Shown one piece after another: positions 47,726-56,931 of a stretch of 64,000 nt of DNA (position 1 is its first letter; each line of letters opens with the position of its first letter). The translations under genes were made by a program, and so were the position numbers. Source of the stretch: Zelonia costaricensis (Eukaryota > Euglenozoa > Kinetoplastea > Trypanosomatida > Trypanosomatidae); assembly GCA_030849075.1 (NCBI GenBank), contig JASAOO010003538.1:1-64000 (forward strand), written 5' to 3'. Below the pieces are notes generated by a model, which searched no databases, was not told where the DNA came from, and saw nothing but the letters and a program-made list of their open reading frames with translations.

Positions 47726-48592
47726 TGCGACCGGGATGCACGGAGGGGGACGTCGTGTGCTGGCGTGCTTGCGAGGTGGAAAGCGGTGGCAGGGTGCCCG
47801 TGCCGTGACGCGCCACCTCGCCCGTACCTCGGCTGCGGCTTCCCCCCTTTCACCTCCCTCCTCGCTGTCCCGCTCACGTGCGTTGTTGATCACCTAAGCC
47901 TGTAAGAAGGCGCACCAAAGGAAGCGCTCCAGCATCGCCTGCGACCCTCTCCCCACGCAGCTGTGACACAGCACATCGCGCACGCTCGAGCTTGGCGAAG
48001 GCGTACACTCGAACGGGCATGCCTGGTCTCTGCCGAGTCACGGACCGCTTTCCCGCCTCCTCCGCCCACCCCAGGCGTGCTGCTCACTCCGTCAGACGGC
48101 GGTGATGCGACGGCAGTCTTTTCAGCGCCTACGCGCGTTGCCTCATGCGAGTTTACAGCCCGGAAGCGACAGCGGGAGACAGCGAGGTGCCCCCCCCCCC
48201 CCCGCCGTCGACGACGACACGCTGACGTTGTGCGCGTGCATCTGCGCCAGGCCTTGGACAGCTTCTTCACTCTCTTGCGCACTCTGTCTACCACTCGTCT
48301 CCTGCACATCCATGCGTCAGTCTTGCTTCGTTGTGAGGCGCGGGGCACTGCTCGCACTGCGCAGGCGCCGCACCATCACGAGTACGCCGACACGCACGAA
48401 GGTGAAGCGGGTGGCTCTACGCCACTCTACACAAGCTCTTTCTTTCCCAAGCACAGGGGGAGGAGGGCAACTGAATCGGCGACGCGTGTGTGCGTGCGTG
48501 TCTGCGTTTGCGACCACTTTGACTTCTCCCGTTCCCACTCTCCTTCTTTACAGCTCTCTGCGACACTCGCAGACATCTCGATCACGGGCATC
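47726..48592. other. Intergenic region small membrane protein / MBL-like-SAM
   Basis: No gene seen. A C-run lies near 48188-48201. The region ends in a clear acceptor, AG at 48552-48553. Confidence 0.7.
48522..48553 (+). promoter_or_regulatory. Spliced-leader acceptor, SAM-domain protein gene
   Basis: A T/C-rich tract ends in TTTACAG, with AG at 48552-48553. The first ATG, 39 bases on, is in frame at 48593 and fixes that start. Confidence 0.7.
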
Positions 48593-50254
48593 ATGCTGCG
48601 CCTCTCGCGGGTGCGGCTGTGCGCTGCAGCGACAGCCGCCGCCAGTGCCAGCCCCGTCGTCGACGCCGTCGCCGCAGTGCTGCGCTCAGCCCGCTACCTG
48701 CGCCACGCCCCGCCGCGCATGTACGTGACGTGCGCGCACGACCGCGGTCTTGCTTCGGACGCCTGCGGGCGGCACCGGACCACCGTGCTGGACGTCTCCC
48801 GGGCCGCCTCGCCGAGCGCTCCGCCGCACACGCAGTCGATCTACCTGCTCACCTCCACCAGCATGGCCGACGTCGCCTTCGCTGACACCACTGCGCAGTC
48901 GCAGGTGCTTGTTGGCCTCCCCCACATCCAGAGCGTCGACGCAGTGCAGCGGTTCTGCGATGCGCACGCCACCGAGCTCGCCCGCGTCCACCACATCGTG
49001 CTGCCCGGCGATGTCTCTCCGCTGCAGAGCTTGCTAATCAAGCAGCTGCTCACGGCGCTGCCCTCGGCGCGGCTCGCGTGCAGCCGCTTCGGCCACGCGA
49101 TGCTGACGAACGGAACGTTCCACGACGGCGTGCGACGCGCCGTGCTGGAGAACGCGCCGACCACGCCACTGGAGCTGCTGCGCTTCGCGGAGCTTCCAGC
49201 CGACCGCGTCTCGGCGGTGGCGGACGGCGATGCGGTGGCGGTCGACGTCCCGAGCACGAGCACCGCGAGTGCCGCCTCGCCAGCGCGGGCACTGCGGGTG
49301 GTGGCGGTGAGGAGCGAGGCGCAGCAGCAGCGGCGCCGCGAGCTGAGCCAGACCCATCTGCCGGCCCACTTCCATAATGACACGCTCTTCTTCTACGACG
49401 ACGTCTTCCACGCCTTGCATGTCGGGCACACGCTGCTCCGCCCGCCGTGGCTGCCGACGGTGCTGCACGAAGCCTCGCGCGAGCTGCTCCTGCCTCTGCC
49501 GCCAGCACTGGCCACGACCCACTCGCTGGGCCGCCCGAGCCCGCTTCTGGACACGTGGCGCATCACGGAGTGGTGCGGCGACGTTGTCGCCACCCTGCGC
49601 CGCACGCCGGAGCTGGAGCGGGTCTTGTGCGGCGCCTACGGCGAGGTCAGCGGTGACATCGAAGACTGCGTGGCGGGGCTGGAGCACAGCTGCGACGCAC
49701 TGGAGGGGCTGCGCAGCCGGCTTGCCCGGCGCCTCGCAACCGACACGAGCCGCGACGTCCACCGCTGGTCCGGTGCGCTGCTGCGGCGCGTCGTGGAGGA
49801 GGTGGTGTGCACGCAGACGGCCAGCGAGCCGACGCCACCGGCGCTGCGCGACGCGTTCCTCGCTTGGGCACGGGCAGACGAGACGTGGGGCCGCCTGGCT
49901 GCGAGCCTCACGCACGCGGCAATGGTGTTGCCGCCCACGACAGAGGCGCCAGAGCCAGCGCCGGCAGGTGGTGGCGCCGCCTCCCCGGCGTCCTCGCCGG
50001 CGCCCTTGTCCGCACGCGATTCTGTGGCTGCCGCCTCGGCCGCGCTCAACGGCGCAGCTGGGGTGGACTTGCTCGTGGCTATCTTCAACAAGAAGGGGCT
50101 GCAGGGACTGACGCGCGTGGTGCAGCGCGAAACCATTGACGTGCGTGTCTTCCTCGCCATGACGGAGGAAGACTTGCGAACGGTGTTCAAGGCCACCTTT
50201 GGGGTGGCCAAGCGCCTCACGCTGCTGCAGGAGGAGCTGCGCACGAACATGTGA
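48593..50254 (+). CDS. SAM-domain protein with possible degenerate metallo-beta-lactamase fold
   Basis: A 553-residue protein. The N-terminal 45 residues are Arg/Ala/Ser-rich without acidic residues (MLRLSRVRLCAAATAAAS), suggesting mitochondrial import. Residues about 80-285 follow the strand order of the oxygen-binding diiron branch of the metallo-beta-lactamase fold: HHIVLPGDVSPLQSLL, SARLACSRFGHAML, VADGDAVAV, LRVVAVR and HNDTLFFYDDVFHALHVG. Most metal ligands of that motif set are absent, so it would be a non-catalytic relative if the match is real. A helical middle (about 330-450) follows. Residues about 485-553 fit a SAM domain (VDLLVAIFNKKGLQGLTRVV, FLAMTEEDLRTVF, AKRLTLLQEELR). SAM domains usually self-associate or bind other proteins. 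Function unknown. Confidence 0.75.
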   Translation: MLRLSRVRLCAAATAAASASPVVDAVAAVLRSARYLRHAPPRMYVTCAHDRGLASDACGRHRTTVLDVSRAASPSAPPHTQSIYLLTSTSMADVAFADTTAQSQVLVGLPHIQSVDAVQRFCDAHATELARVHHIVLPGDVSPLQSLLIKQLLTALPSARLACSRFGHAMLTNGTFHDGVRRAVLENAPTTPLELLRFAELPADRVSAVADGDAVAVDVPSTSTASAASPARALRVVAVRSEAQQQRRRELSQTHLPAHFHNDTLFFYDDVFHALHVGHTLLRPPWLPTVLHEASRELLLPLPPALATTHSLGRPSPLLDTWRITEWCGDVVATLRRTPELERVLCGAYGEVSGDIEDCVAGLEHSCDALEGLRSRLARRLATDTSRDVHRWSGALLRRVVEEVVCTQTASEPTPPALRDAFLAWARADETWGRLAASLTHAAMVLPPTTEAPEPAPAGGGAASPASSPAPLSARDSVAAASAALNGAAGVDLLVAIFNKKGLQGLTRVVQRETIDVRVFLAMTEEDLRTVFKATFGVAKRLTLLQEELRTNM

Positions 50255-50982
50255 AGCGCTGTTGATTCCCTCCACGTGTGCGTGTGTGAGGGATGGAGGG
50301 GGAGAGAGAGTATGCCTGTCACGTTCCACAGCAGGCCGGCGCACCAAGTCGCATATCCGTTCACACAAACACACACACACCGGACAGTCGCGCGTCCACT
50401 CAACGAGGCACCGACGTCTCGAGCACGAACGACTGCGCGTGTACTTGCGGTAACATCACAGTAACACACTCGAAGCAACAAGGACACACCGTGGCGGGCG
50501 CAGGGACCTCAGACGCCGCGTTAGCTGCGAGAGGGCCGACTGCTCCAGTGGTCGGTGCGCACGCAGGTATCGAGTGTGCAGCGCCAACTGACTAGCCTCA
50601 GCGGGTGCGCTTCAGCGCCTCGCGTCCGCCAGCGCGAGCACCTGCGCTCGCTCGCAGCTGTTGTGAAGGCGGACCAGAAGGAGGGGAGGGGGAGGGGCTT
50701 GCGAGAGGCCTGAGACGGAACGCGAGGCACGCGAACACCTTCAACACCCCCTCTGCAGAACCGCCGCGGTGAAGCAGTCAGGGAAGTGTGTGCTTACGTA
50801 CGGGCGTGCGCCTCCCCATTCGTGCCTCCCCTCCACCTTAAAACTCGTCCCTCTCACTACCTTGCGCTCCCTCATGCCCTCTCGTGTCTGTGCCAGCCGC
50901 CGCACCTTTCTTCCCTTCGCTCTATCGCCGTGTCTTTTCACTCGTTCTACCCTCCCCTCCCCCCTCCCCCGCACAGACCAGC
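50255..50982. other. Intergenic region SAM-domain protein / PNKP
   Basis: No gene seen. The left half is a mixed-composition, less pyrimidine-biased 3' UTR with an AC run near 50364-50380. The right end is strongly pyrimidine-rich. Confidence 0.7.
50931..50976 (+). promoter_or_regulatory. Candidate spliced-leader acceptor, PNKP
   Basis: A long T/C tract ends in AG at 50975-50976, only 6 bases before the ATG. If so, the leader is exceptionally short; AG at 50895-50896 is the longer-leader alternative. Confidence 0.45.
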
Positions 50983-52515
50983 ATGTCAAGCACACGTAAG
51001 CGGGCACGCAGTCCGGCGGCGACGGCCACCGCATCTGCCATGTTGCGGCGCGACGAGGAGTGGGAGAAGGTGGACGGTGGAGCAGTGTTGCTGCTTCCGC
51101 CCACCGCCGACATTGTCTCGTCGCTCCTGCACGTCCAGGGCGATGGCAGGGGCGTGGTGAAGGTGGCGGCCTTCGACATGGATGACACGCTCATCAAGCC
51201 CGCGTCCGGTAGTGTCTTTCCCAAGGACGACCCGGCGGACTGGGTGTGGGTGCACCCAAACGTGTGCGGCCACCTGCAGCACCTGCACGCGCAGGGCTTC
51301 TTGATCGTGCTCATCAGCAACCAGATGGGCATCAGCAAGGGTTCGTCGTGGAACACCGCCAAGGCCGACGCCGTCACGGGCAAGGTGGTGCGACTGAGTG
51401 CAGCGTGCGGCGTGCCGCTGTGCGCGTGTGTGGCGACGCGTGACGACGCGTGGCGCAAGCCGAGTCCGCGCCTGTGGACGCTGCTGGAGGAGCGCATTCG
51501 CGCCTTCGCCTTGCTGCCCGGCACGGCAGCCAGCGGCACTCACAGGCCGGCGCCAGCAGTGGAGTGCGAGGCCTACTCGTTCTATGTCGGCGACGCGGCC
51601 GGCCGGCGTGCCGCGACGCTGGCGGGCCGCAAGAAGGACTTCAGCAGCTCCGACCGGCAATTTGCGTACAACACGCAGCTGCCTTTCTTCACACCTGAGC
51701 AGTTCTTCCTCCAGCCCGCGGCTGGCATCTTCCAGGCGGACAACGCCGCCACGCGCGTCAGCGCCACCGCCGGACCAGCAGCGAGTGCATCTGTGCGGCT
51801 GAGCGATGCGATGCTGCGGCTGATGCACACCTCGCTGGAGTCCACGCCGGACGTGAGCTGGGGGGACGTGAGCCCAGCAGAGCTGCAGCGGCTGCCGCGG
51901 CAGTACGCCGGTGCGACGGTGCGGGTGGTGACGGCGGCGTCAGTGAACACCGTCGTGCTGCCGTCTGCCGCTCCCCTCTTTGCGCTGCGCGACACGCAGG
52001 AGATGATTCTGTTTGTGGGCTATCCTGGCGCCGGCAAGTCCACTTTCTACGAGCGGCACCTTCAACCGTACGGCTACGCGCACGTCAACCGCGACTCCCT
52101 CCAGACCCGGGCTAAGTGCCTGAAGGCGGCGGCCGAGCACTGGACGAGCGGCCGCAGCGTCGTGGTGGACAACACGAACCCCGCCGCCGCGGACCGGCAG
52201 GAGTTCATCGACGTCGTGCGGCAGCGGGTGGCTGCAACGGCGAAGTCGCCGTCAGCGCCGCTTCCAGTGCGCATCTTCGCCTTCACGCACACGCGCGAGT
52301 TGGCGCAGCACATGAACCGGGTGCGGGCGCAGTCGCAGGGCGGCACGCGTGTGCCGGCCATCGCCTACAACCTGTACCAGTCGCGCCTTGTGCGGCCGTC
52401 GACGCCGGCAGAGGTGGCGGCGCTGGGGATCGAGGCGGTGTGGGAGGTGCCTGCGGTGGCTTGCTTTGACGGCCTGCCCGCGCCAACAGAGCGCCTCTTC
52501 TACCAGCTGACGTGA
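50983..52515 (+). CDS. PNKP: PNKP, polynucleotide kinase 3'-phosphatase
   Basis: A 510-residue bifunctional DNA-end processing enzyme. The phosphatase (HAD) half has D65 and D67 in FDMDDTL, the second motif ISNQMGI (111-117), K159-P-S-P, and the acidic YVGDAAGRR loop (about 201-209). The kinase half has the Walker A GYPGAGKST at 346-354, NRDSLQT and DNTNP. It restores 5'-phosphate and 3'-hydroxyl ends before ligation in strand-break repair. The N-terminus is a short basic segment (STRKRARSP, a possible nuclear signal) with no FHA domain, so recruitment through phosphorylated XRCC1/XRCC4-type partners is not expected. A stretch of about 60 residues between the halves (about 255-330) is less conserved-looking. 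Confidence 0.95.
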   Translation: MSSTRKRARSPAATATASAMLRRDEEWEKVDGGAVLLLPPTADIVSSLLHVQGDGRGVVKVAAFDMDDTLIKPASGSVFPKDDPADWVWVHPNVCGHLQHLHAQGFLIVLISNQMGISKGSSWNTAKADAVTGKVVRLSAACGVPLCACVATRDDAWRKPSPRLWTLLEERIRAFALLPGTAASGTHRPAPAVECEAYSFYVGDAAGRRAATLAGRKKDFSSSDRQFAYNTQLPFFTPEQFFLQPAAGIFQADNAATRVSATAGPAASASVRLSDAMLRLMHTSLESTPDVSWGDVSPAELQRLPRQYAGATVRVVTAASVNTVVLPSAAPLFALRDTQEMILFVGYPGAGKSTFYERHLQPYGYAHVNRDSLQTRAKCLKAAAEHWTSGRSVVVDNTNPAAADRQEFIDVVRQRVAATAKSPSAPLPVRIFAFTHTRELAQHMNRVRAQSQGGTRVPAIAYNLYQSRLVRPSTPAEVAALGIEAVWEVPAVACFDGLPAPTERLFYQLT

Positions 52516-53103
52516 GGAGAGGGTGGCGTGGGGCTGCGTGCTGGGCGGCACCCCCGTGCTTGCCCAGGCACTTGCCGTCCCCCATCGAGTCGCCGGCGAC
52601 ACGCCAAGGGGGTGCCGCTCCCACTCCTCCCCTTCCACCCGGTGCCTCTTATCACCTGACACGCGCTTGGTGCGGTGTAGTAATCAAATCCCTTCACTTT
52701 CGCTTCGTCGCACCTTCTTATCGGACCTGTGGCCGTCAACTACTTCCGCTGCGTGTGCGAGTGTGTGGTGACTCCTCAACCGCGAATGGGGGGGGGGGCG
52801 GCGAGGGATGTCTGATTGCTGTTGCTTCCACCAGCGCGCCACCCTCGCAGCGGTGCGGTTGCGTGTCTGTGGGTGTCTGCGCGCGTCTCCCTCTCTCCCA
52901 CCGCCCTTTCTGCAAGGCCTGCGACGACTACGCTGCCCTTCCCTCCCCTCCCCCCCCCCCACACACACACGCCGCCGCACATCGGCCAGCAAAGTGCCCG
53001 CCGCCTCCTCTCTGTGTGTGTGTCCTCTATCACGCACTACACCCGCCACACTCCACCACCCTCACCCGTCCTCTTCTCCTTCGCCTCTCTCTCCACCGCA
53101 GCC
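52516..53103. other. Intergenic region PNKP / hydroxyacid dehydrogenase
   Basis: No gene seen. A G-run lies near 52789-52798. Two acceptor patterns occur, with AG at 52915-52916 and AG at 53100-53101; the latter is only 2 bases before the next ATG. Confidence 0.7.
52887..52916 (+). promoter_or_regulatory. Candidate spliced-leader acceptor, hydroxyacid dehydrogenase
   Basis: A T/C-rich tract ends in AG at 52915-52916. It is preferred over the AG at 53100-53101, which would leave almost no leader. Confidence 0.4.
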
Positions 53104-54003
53104 ATGCGCGTCGGCTACATCGGTCTGGGCCTCATGGGCAAGTCCATGGCGGCCAACATCCTCAAGGCAGGCTTCCCCCTGAGCGTCTGGAACCGCACGG
53201 CGGCCAAGTGCGACGACCTGGTTGCCGCCGGCGCCACCGCCTGCGCGACCCCCGCCGAGGTGGCCGCCGCATCGGACGTCGTCTTCACGAACTTGTCAGA
53301 CTCCCCCGACGTGATGAAGGTCGTCTTCGGGGACGCCGGCGTCGCGGCTGGCCTTCGCGCCGGCGCCATCTTCGTGGACAACAGCACAATCAAGCCGTCC
53401 GCCGCGCAGGAGATCGCGCGGCGGCTGTGGGCCGAGAAGCAGGTGCGTGCGCTGGACGCCCCCGTGTCGGGCGGCGACCTCGGTGCCCGCAACGGCACGC
53501 TCACCATCATGGTCGGCGGCGACGCGGCGGCGCTGGAGACGGTGATGCCGGTGCTGCTGGCGATGGGCAAGAGGGTGACGCACATTGGGGACTGCGGGGC
53601 GGGGCAGGTGTGCAAGGCGGCAAACCAGATCATGGTCGCGGCGCAGATGGCCGCCATGGGCGAGATCCTCGTCTTTGCGGAGAAGTGCGGCGTGTCGGCG
53701 TCGAAGGTGGTCGAGGCAATCAAGGGCGGTGCGGCGCAGTGCTGGACACTCGACGTGAAGCCGGACCGCCTCTTCGCCGGCAACCGCCAGCCCGGCTTCA
53801 AGGCGGCACTGCAGAGCAAGGACATGGGCATCGTCACGGACTCGGCGAAGGAGTTCAACGCTCCGCTGCCCCTCACGACCGTGACAGCGCAGCTGTTCCG
53901 TGACATGGTCGAGCACGGTGACGGCGAGCTGGACAACGCGGCGGTGGTCAGCGTGCTGGAGCGGATGGCCAACATCCACATTGCCGAGCCGCACAAGGAG
54001 TGA
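53104..54003 (+). CDS. Beta-hydroxyacid dehydrogenase (3-hydroxyisobutyrate / tartronate semialdehyde type)
   Basis: A 299-residue protein, full length for the family. The signature stretches are intact: nucleotide-binding GLGLMGKSMAANI (7-19), FVDNSTIKP (90-98), substrate loop DAPVSGGDLGARNGTL (118-133) with GGD at 138-140, the catalytic lysine K171 with N174 (GAGQVCKAANQ), and the KDMGIV motif. It should reduce a semialdehyde or oxidise a 3-hydroxyacid with NAD(P). Unlike animal 3-hydroxyisobutyrate dehydrogenase it lacks a mitochondrial presequence, starting directly with the Rossmann strand, and it has no C-terminal peroxisome/glycosome tripeptide (ends HKE), so a cytosolic location is likely. 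Substrate choice between valine-derived hydroxyisobutyrate, tartronate semialdehyde and glyoxylate/succinic semialdehyde cannot be read off. The compact, bacterial-like form is consistent with old transfer. Confidence 0.9.
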   Translation: MRVGYIGLGLMGKSMAANILKAGFPLSVWNRTAAKCDDLVAAGATACATPAEVAAASDVVFTNLSDSPDVMKVVFGDAGVAAGLRAGAIFVDNSTIKPSAAQEIARRLWAEKQVRALDAPVSGGDLGARNGTLTIMVGGDAAALETVMPVLLAMGKRVTHIGDCGAGQVCKAANQIMVAAQMAAMGEILVFAEKCGVSASKVVEAIKGGAAQCWTLDVKPDRLFAGNRQPGFKAALQSKDMGIVTDSAKEFNAPLPLTTVTAQLFRDMVEHGDGELDNAAVVSVLERMANIHIAEPHKE

Positions 54004-54957
54004 AGAGGGAGGACGGTAGGGATGGGTAGGTGGAGAGGCGACGGCTCAGTGGAGGGCGTGCGTGCCGAGGGGGTGCGAGGGGGACGCATCGATGTTCCGC
54101 TCGCCCGGCGGCCGCACGTGCAGCGTGTGTCAGCTTGCGTTGCCCGCCATCCTGCCGTCTCCGTCGTGCGTCACCCAAACTCTCCCGCACACCGGTTGTG
54201 CTTTTGGCACTGCAGACCCGCATGAGTTTTCTATCGACGCTGCGACAGCGATCTACGACACTCAGCGTGTGGCACGTCTACACGAACGCGATCGGGGCAG
54301 CTTCACACGAAACGGGAGGTGACGTGGTCGGCGATGCGGCAGCGGCCAACTCTAGGAGGGGAAAGGAGTGCCAACAGTCCTTTACCCTTCCCCCTCCCCC
54401 CGCACGTGCGTGCTGCCGTTGCGTTCGCCTCTTTAGCGTCTGTGCCCGTGCGGCAATGTCCCCATTCAGCAGCACGTGACACCCACATGAATTACACAAA
54501 GCAAAATCGAGAGAAGCGAAGCGCGGTCAACTGCCGTGGTCGCTGCTTGGGGAGTAGTGGCGAGAAAGAGGCGCGGCCGCCTGCGTGAGGGGAGGGGTGG
54601 GGGGAGGGGGTAGGGATGCGCACTGCACGTGCTGCCGTGCCCACCGGGCGTGCCTCGGCTGTGTGCGAAAGGACCTGAGTACTTGTCAGAAGTGCTAAGG
54701 GGCTGTGCGCAAGCAGCGTTCTGTTCGATTCTCGTGTCGGCACGCGCATGTCGTACCGTGCACGCAAAGGCGCGTCAGCCTCGCAACCAGACCGTGGTGT
54801 TGCGTGTTCTCGTACTCCCGTTGCCCTATCGTTGTCCTGTTCCACCCTTTCAGGGCTGCTTCCCACACACGTGATTGAGCCGCCGCCTATCGCCTCTGTC
54901 TGAGCGCCTCTCCACACCCCGCTCGGCTTCTCCTCTCTCCTCGCACAAGGATGCGCG
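54004..54957. other. Intergenic region hydroxyacid dehydrogenase / START
   Basis: No gene seen. The 3' UTR has less GC-rich patches around 54480-54530 and 54665-54760, and a G-rich stretch near 54585-54615. A TTCGATTC sequence near 54717 recalls a tRNA B box but has no matching A box. The right end is a strong acceptor. Confidence 0.65.
54807..54853 (+). promoter_or_regulatory. Spliced-leader acceptor, START gene
   Basis: A T/C-rich tract ends in CCTTTCAG, with AG at 54852-54853, about 104 bases before the CDS. The first ATG after it is at 54951, which is out of frame with the START CDS. Confidence 0.65.
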
Positions 54958-55061
54958 ATGTCCCACACACCCGCACCACCTTCAGCTTCGCCACCGAGCA
55001 GCGGCACCGCGGCCGCCGACGCCGACGCCCTGCAGGCGCTCGGGGTCTTTCTGCCCACTGA
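54951..55061 (+). promoter_or_regulatory. Upstream ORF overlapping the START protein start
   Basis: An ATG 7 bases before the START ATG opens a different frame of 36 codons that ends with TGA at 55059-55061, well inside the START CDS. If the acceptor at 54852-54853 is used, this is the first ATG on the mRNA. It would be expected to lower START translation unless bypassed by leaky scanning. Confidence 0.5.
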
Positions 55062-56160
55062 CCTGCGCGCGCTCGCGGACACGCACATCAAGGAGGCCAC
55101 CGAGCTCTTCACGAACGACCGGCACTACGAGGTGGTGCACAAGATCGAGGTCGTCCTGCATGCCTGCAAGCGGGCGCTGCGAAGCTCGTTGCTGCTGGTG
55201 GAGCCGCCCGCTGCCGACAGCATCGACCCCGTCGCGTGTGACGCCGAAGCTGACGCGTCCGTGAAGCGGCTGCCGACGACGCTGGCGGTGACCCTCTTCC
55301 AGCGTGTGCTGGAGGGCTCGGAGCTCTATCAAGCCGCCCGGCGCCGTGCCCGCATCTGCGACGACTTGACGCGCGAGATCTGCGATGACAGCGGGTGGCG
55401 CCTCGTCAGCGACCACGGCGACGGCGACGGCACGTACTACCGCTACGACACCGCCAACGACGCGCACTACTTCAAGGTGCGTGGGACGGTGCAGGTGAGT
55501 GTGCTGTACGTGTGCAGCATCCTCATGGAGCTCGACCTGTACTCCCAGTGGTTCCCCTTCTGCCGCACTTCGCTCAGCCAGGGCGAAATCTCGCGCTTCT
55601 TCCGGTCGGCCTACATGCTCGTCGGGGCGCCGTGGCCGTTCGCGTCGCGTGACGTCTTCATGCTGGGCATGGGCGTAGACGACCTCGAGGCGCGCGATCG
55701 TATTGTGATTGTGGCGCACAGCGTGCCGTTCGCCGGCGACGCGCCGCGCAAGACGGCGTCGGGGCCGCCGTCGCTCGCCCCGGACGGGATTCCTGCGGCC
55801 GTCACGGCGCCGAGCCGCAACAAGAGCAGCGTCGTCTGCGACATCATCTTCACCGGCTTCGAGGTCAAGATGCGTACGCCGACGGAGACGCGGCTGTCCT
55901 TCATCATTTCCGTAGATCCGAAGGTGCCGAACATCCCGCAGAGCGCGCTGAACTGGATGTCGGGCAAGGTGATGTGGCAGATGCTCACCAGCATGGAGGC
56001 GGCAGCGAAGCGGGCGATGCGGCCTAACAGCAAGTACTTCGAGCGCCGCCGTCAGCGCCCCGATGTGTACGAACTTCTGCGGTATCGCTACAACGATATG
56101 CTGCGCCGCAAGTTCTCCGCCGAGGCGTACGCGGCCCACGCCCTGCCATCGGATTACTAA
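54958..56160 (+). CDS. START-domain lipid-binding protein
   Basis: A 400-residue protein. Residues about 125-365 match a START/Bet v1-like lipid-transfer domain: SGWRLVSDHGDGDGTYYRYD, then FKVRGTVQVSVLYVCSILMELDLYSQWFPFC (the family's helix with Trp), then APWPFASRDVFMLGMG (the PWPxxxRD signature), then VKMRTPTETRLSFIISVDPKVPNIP and the long C-terminal helix with WMSGKVMWQMLTSMEAAAKRA. START domains bind one lipid such as a sterol, phospholipid or ceramide and move it between membranes or act as lipid sensors. Residues 1-120 form a helical N-terminal region of unknown role. No membrane span is seen, so it is probably cytosolic or peripheral. Confidence 0.85.
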   Translation: MSHTPAPPSASPPSSGTAAADADALQALGVFLPTDLRALADTHIKEATELFTNDRHYEVVHKIEVVLHACKRALRSSLLLVEPPAADSIDPVACDAEADASVKRLPTTLAVTLFQRVLEGSELYQAARRRARICDDLTREICDDSGWRLVSDHGDGDGTYYRYDTANDAHYFKVRGTVQVSVLYVCSILMELDLYSQWFPFCRTSLSQGEISRFFRSAYMLVGAPWPFASRDVFMLGMGVDDLEARDRIVIVAHSVPFAGDAPRKTASGPPSLAPDGIPAAVTAPSRNKSSVVCDIIFTGFEVKMRTPTETRLSFIISVDPKVPNIPQSALNWMSGKVMWQMLTSMEAAAKRAMRPNSKYFERRRQRPDVYELLRYRYNDMLRRKFSAEAYAAHALPSDY

Positions 56161-56931
56161 GGTGGCCGCCCGATCCCTTTCATCTCCAGGTGGAAGGGGA
56201 GGGGGTGGGGGAGGGAGGCTGGACGCGATGCTGCCCGTGCGAGAGGGAGTAAGAAGCTCCGCCCACCACCGCCGCCGCCGCTGCTGCTGCTGCTGCTACT
56301 GCTTTCCCCATCAACTCCGTCAGCTGCTCCTGCTGTTGTGCCACGTCTTTGGCTTTCCTTCTAGCGACCTTGCTTCGACTCCGTCCACTCCAGCGTGCTG
56401 TGCTCGTGTGCTGACGTGTGTGTGTGTGTGTGTGTGTGCCGTCACGTGTGGCCGACACATGCACCCCTCCCCTTGCGAACAAGAACAAGGGTCGAAGGGC
56501 GCTACAGCGCGGCCCGCGCCTGCAGTCGTCTCGAGCCTTGAACCGCCACCCCCCCTGGCACACGTCCGAGCACGCACGGGGGAGGAGAGCTCGAGGGAGC
56601 TCCGTCTCCTCGCTCTGACACCCACCCGGGCACGCAACTCGATGCGCCAAGCTGCACGCTGGTAGAGCTTTGCAAGGTCCGGCGCATGAAGCCTTGAGCC
56701 CAGCTGTCGATGTCACTTCAGCCGGCCCACTCGAAGGCCTCCTGCCACCGTCACCACCTCTTTCCTCCGCCTGCACGCCTGCACACGCACACGCTGACTC
56801 AAGAATCGACACACACACACACACACACAGACAGTGCCTTACCTGCTCTACCGCAAAGGGCGCTCCCCTTCGCCCTACTTCCACAGGGCTGAGTGGCCCC
56901 TCCTCGCCTTCCGCTTCCTTCTCTCGCGATC
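56161..56931. other. Intergenic region START / SET
   Basis: No gene seen. It has a GCT-rich short repeat near 56276-56300, a GT run near 56417-56438 and an AC run near 56812-56829. The right end is a clear acceptor. Confidence 0.7.
56861..56886 (+). promoter_or_regulatory. Spliced-leader acceptor, SET gene
   Basis: A T/C tract ends in CCACAG, with AG at 56885-56886. The first ATG, 45 bases later, is in frame at 56932. Confidence 0.65.

Noticed and set aside
47963..48592. Upstream extension of the SAM-domain protein frame (210 codons)
   Set aside because: A strong acceptor at 48552-48553 would remove it from the mRNA.
54710..54735. tRNA B-box-like sequence (TTCGATTC)
   Set aside because: No matching A box or cloverleaf stems upstream within tRNA distance.
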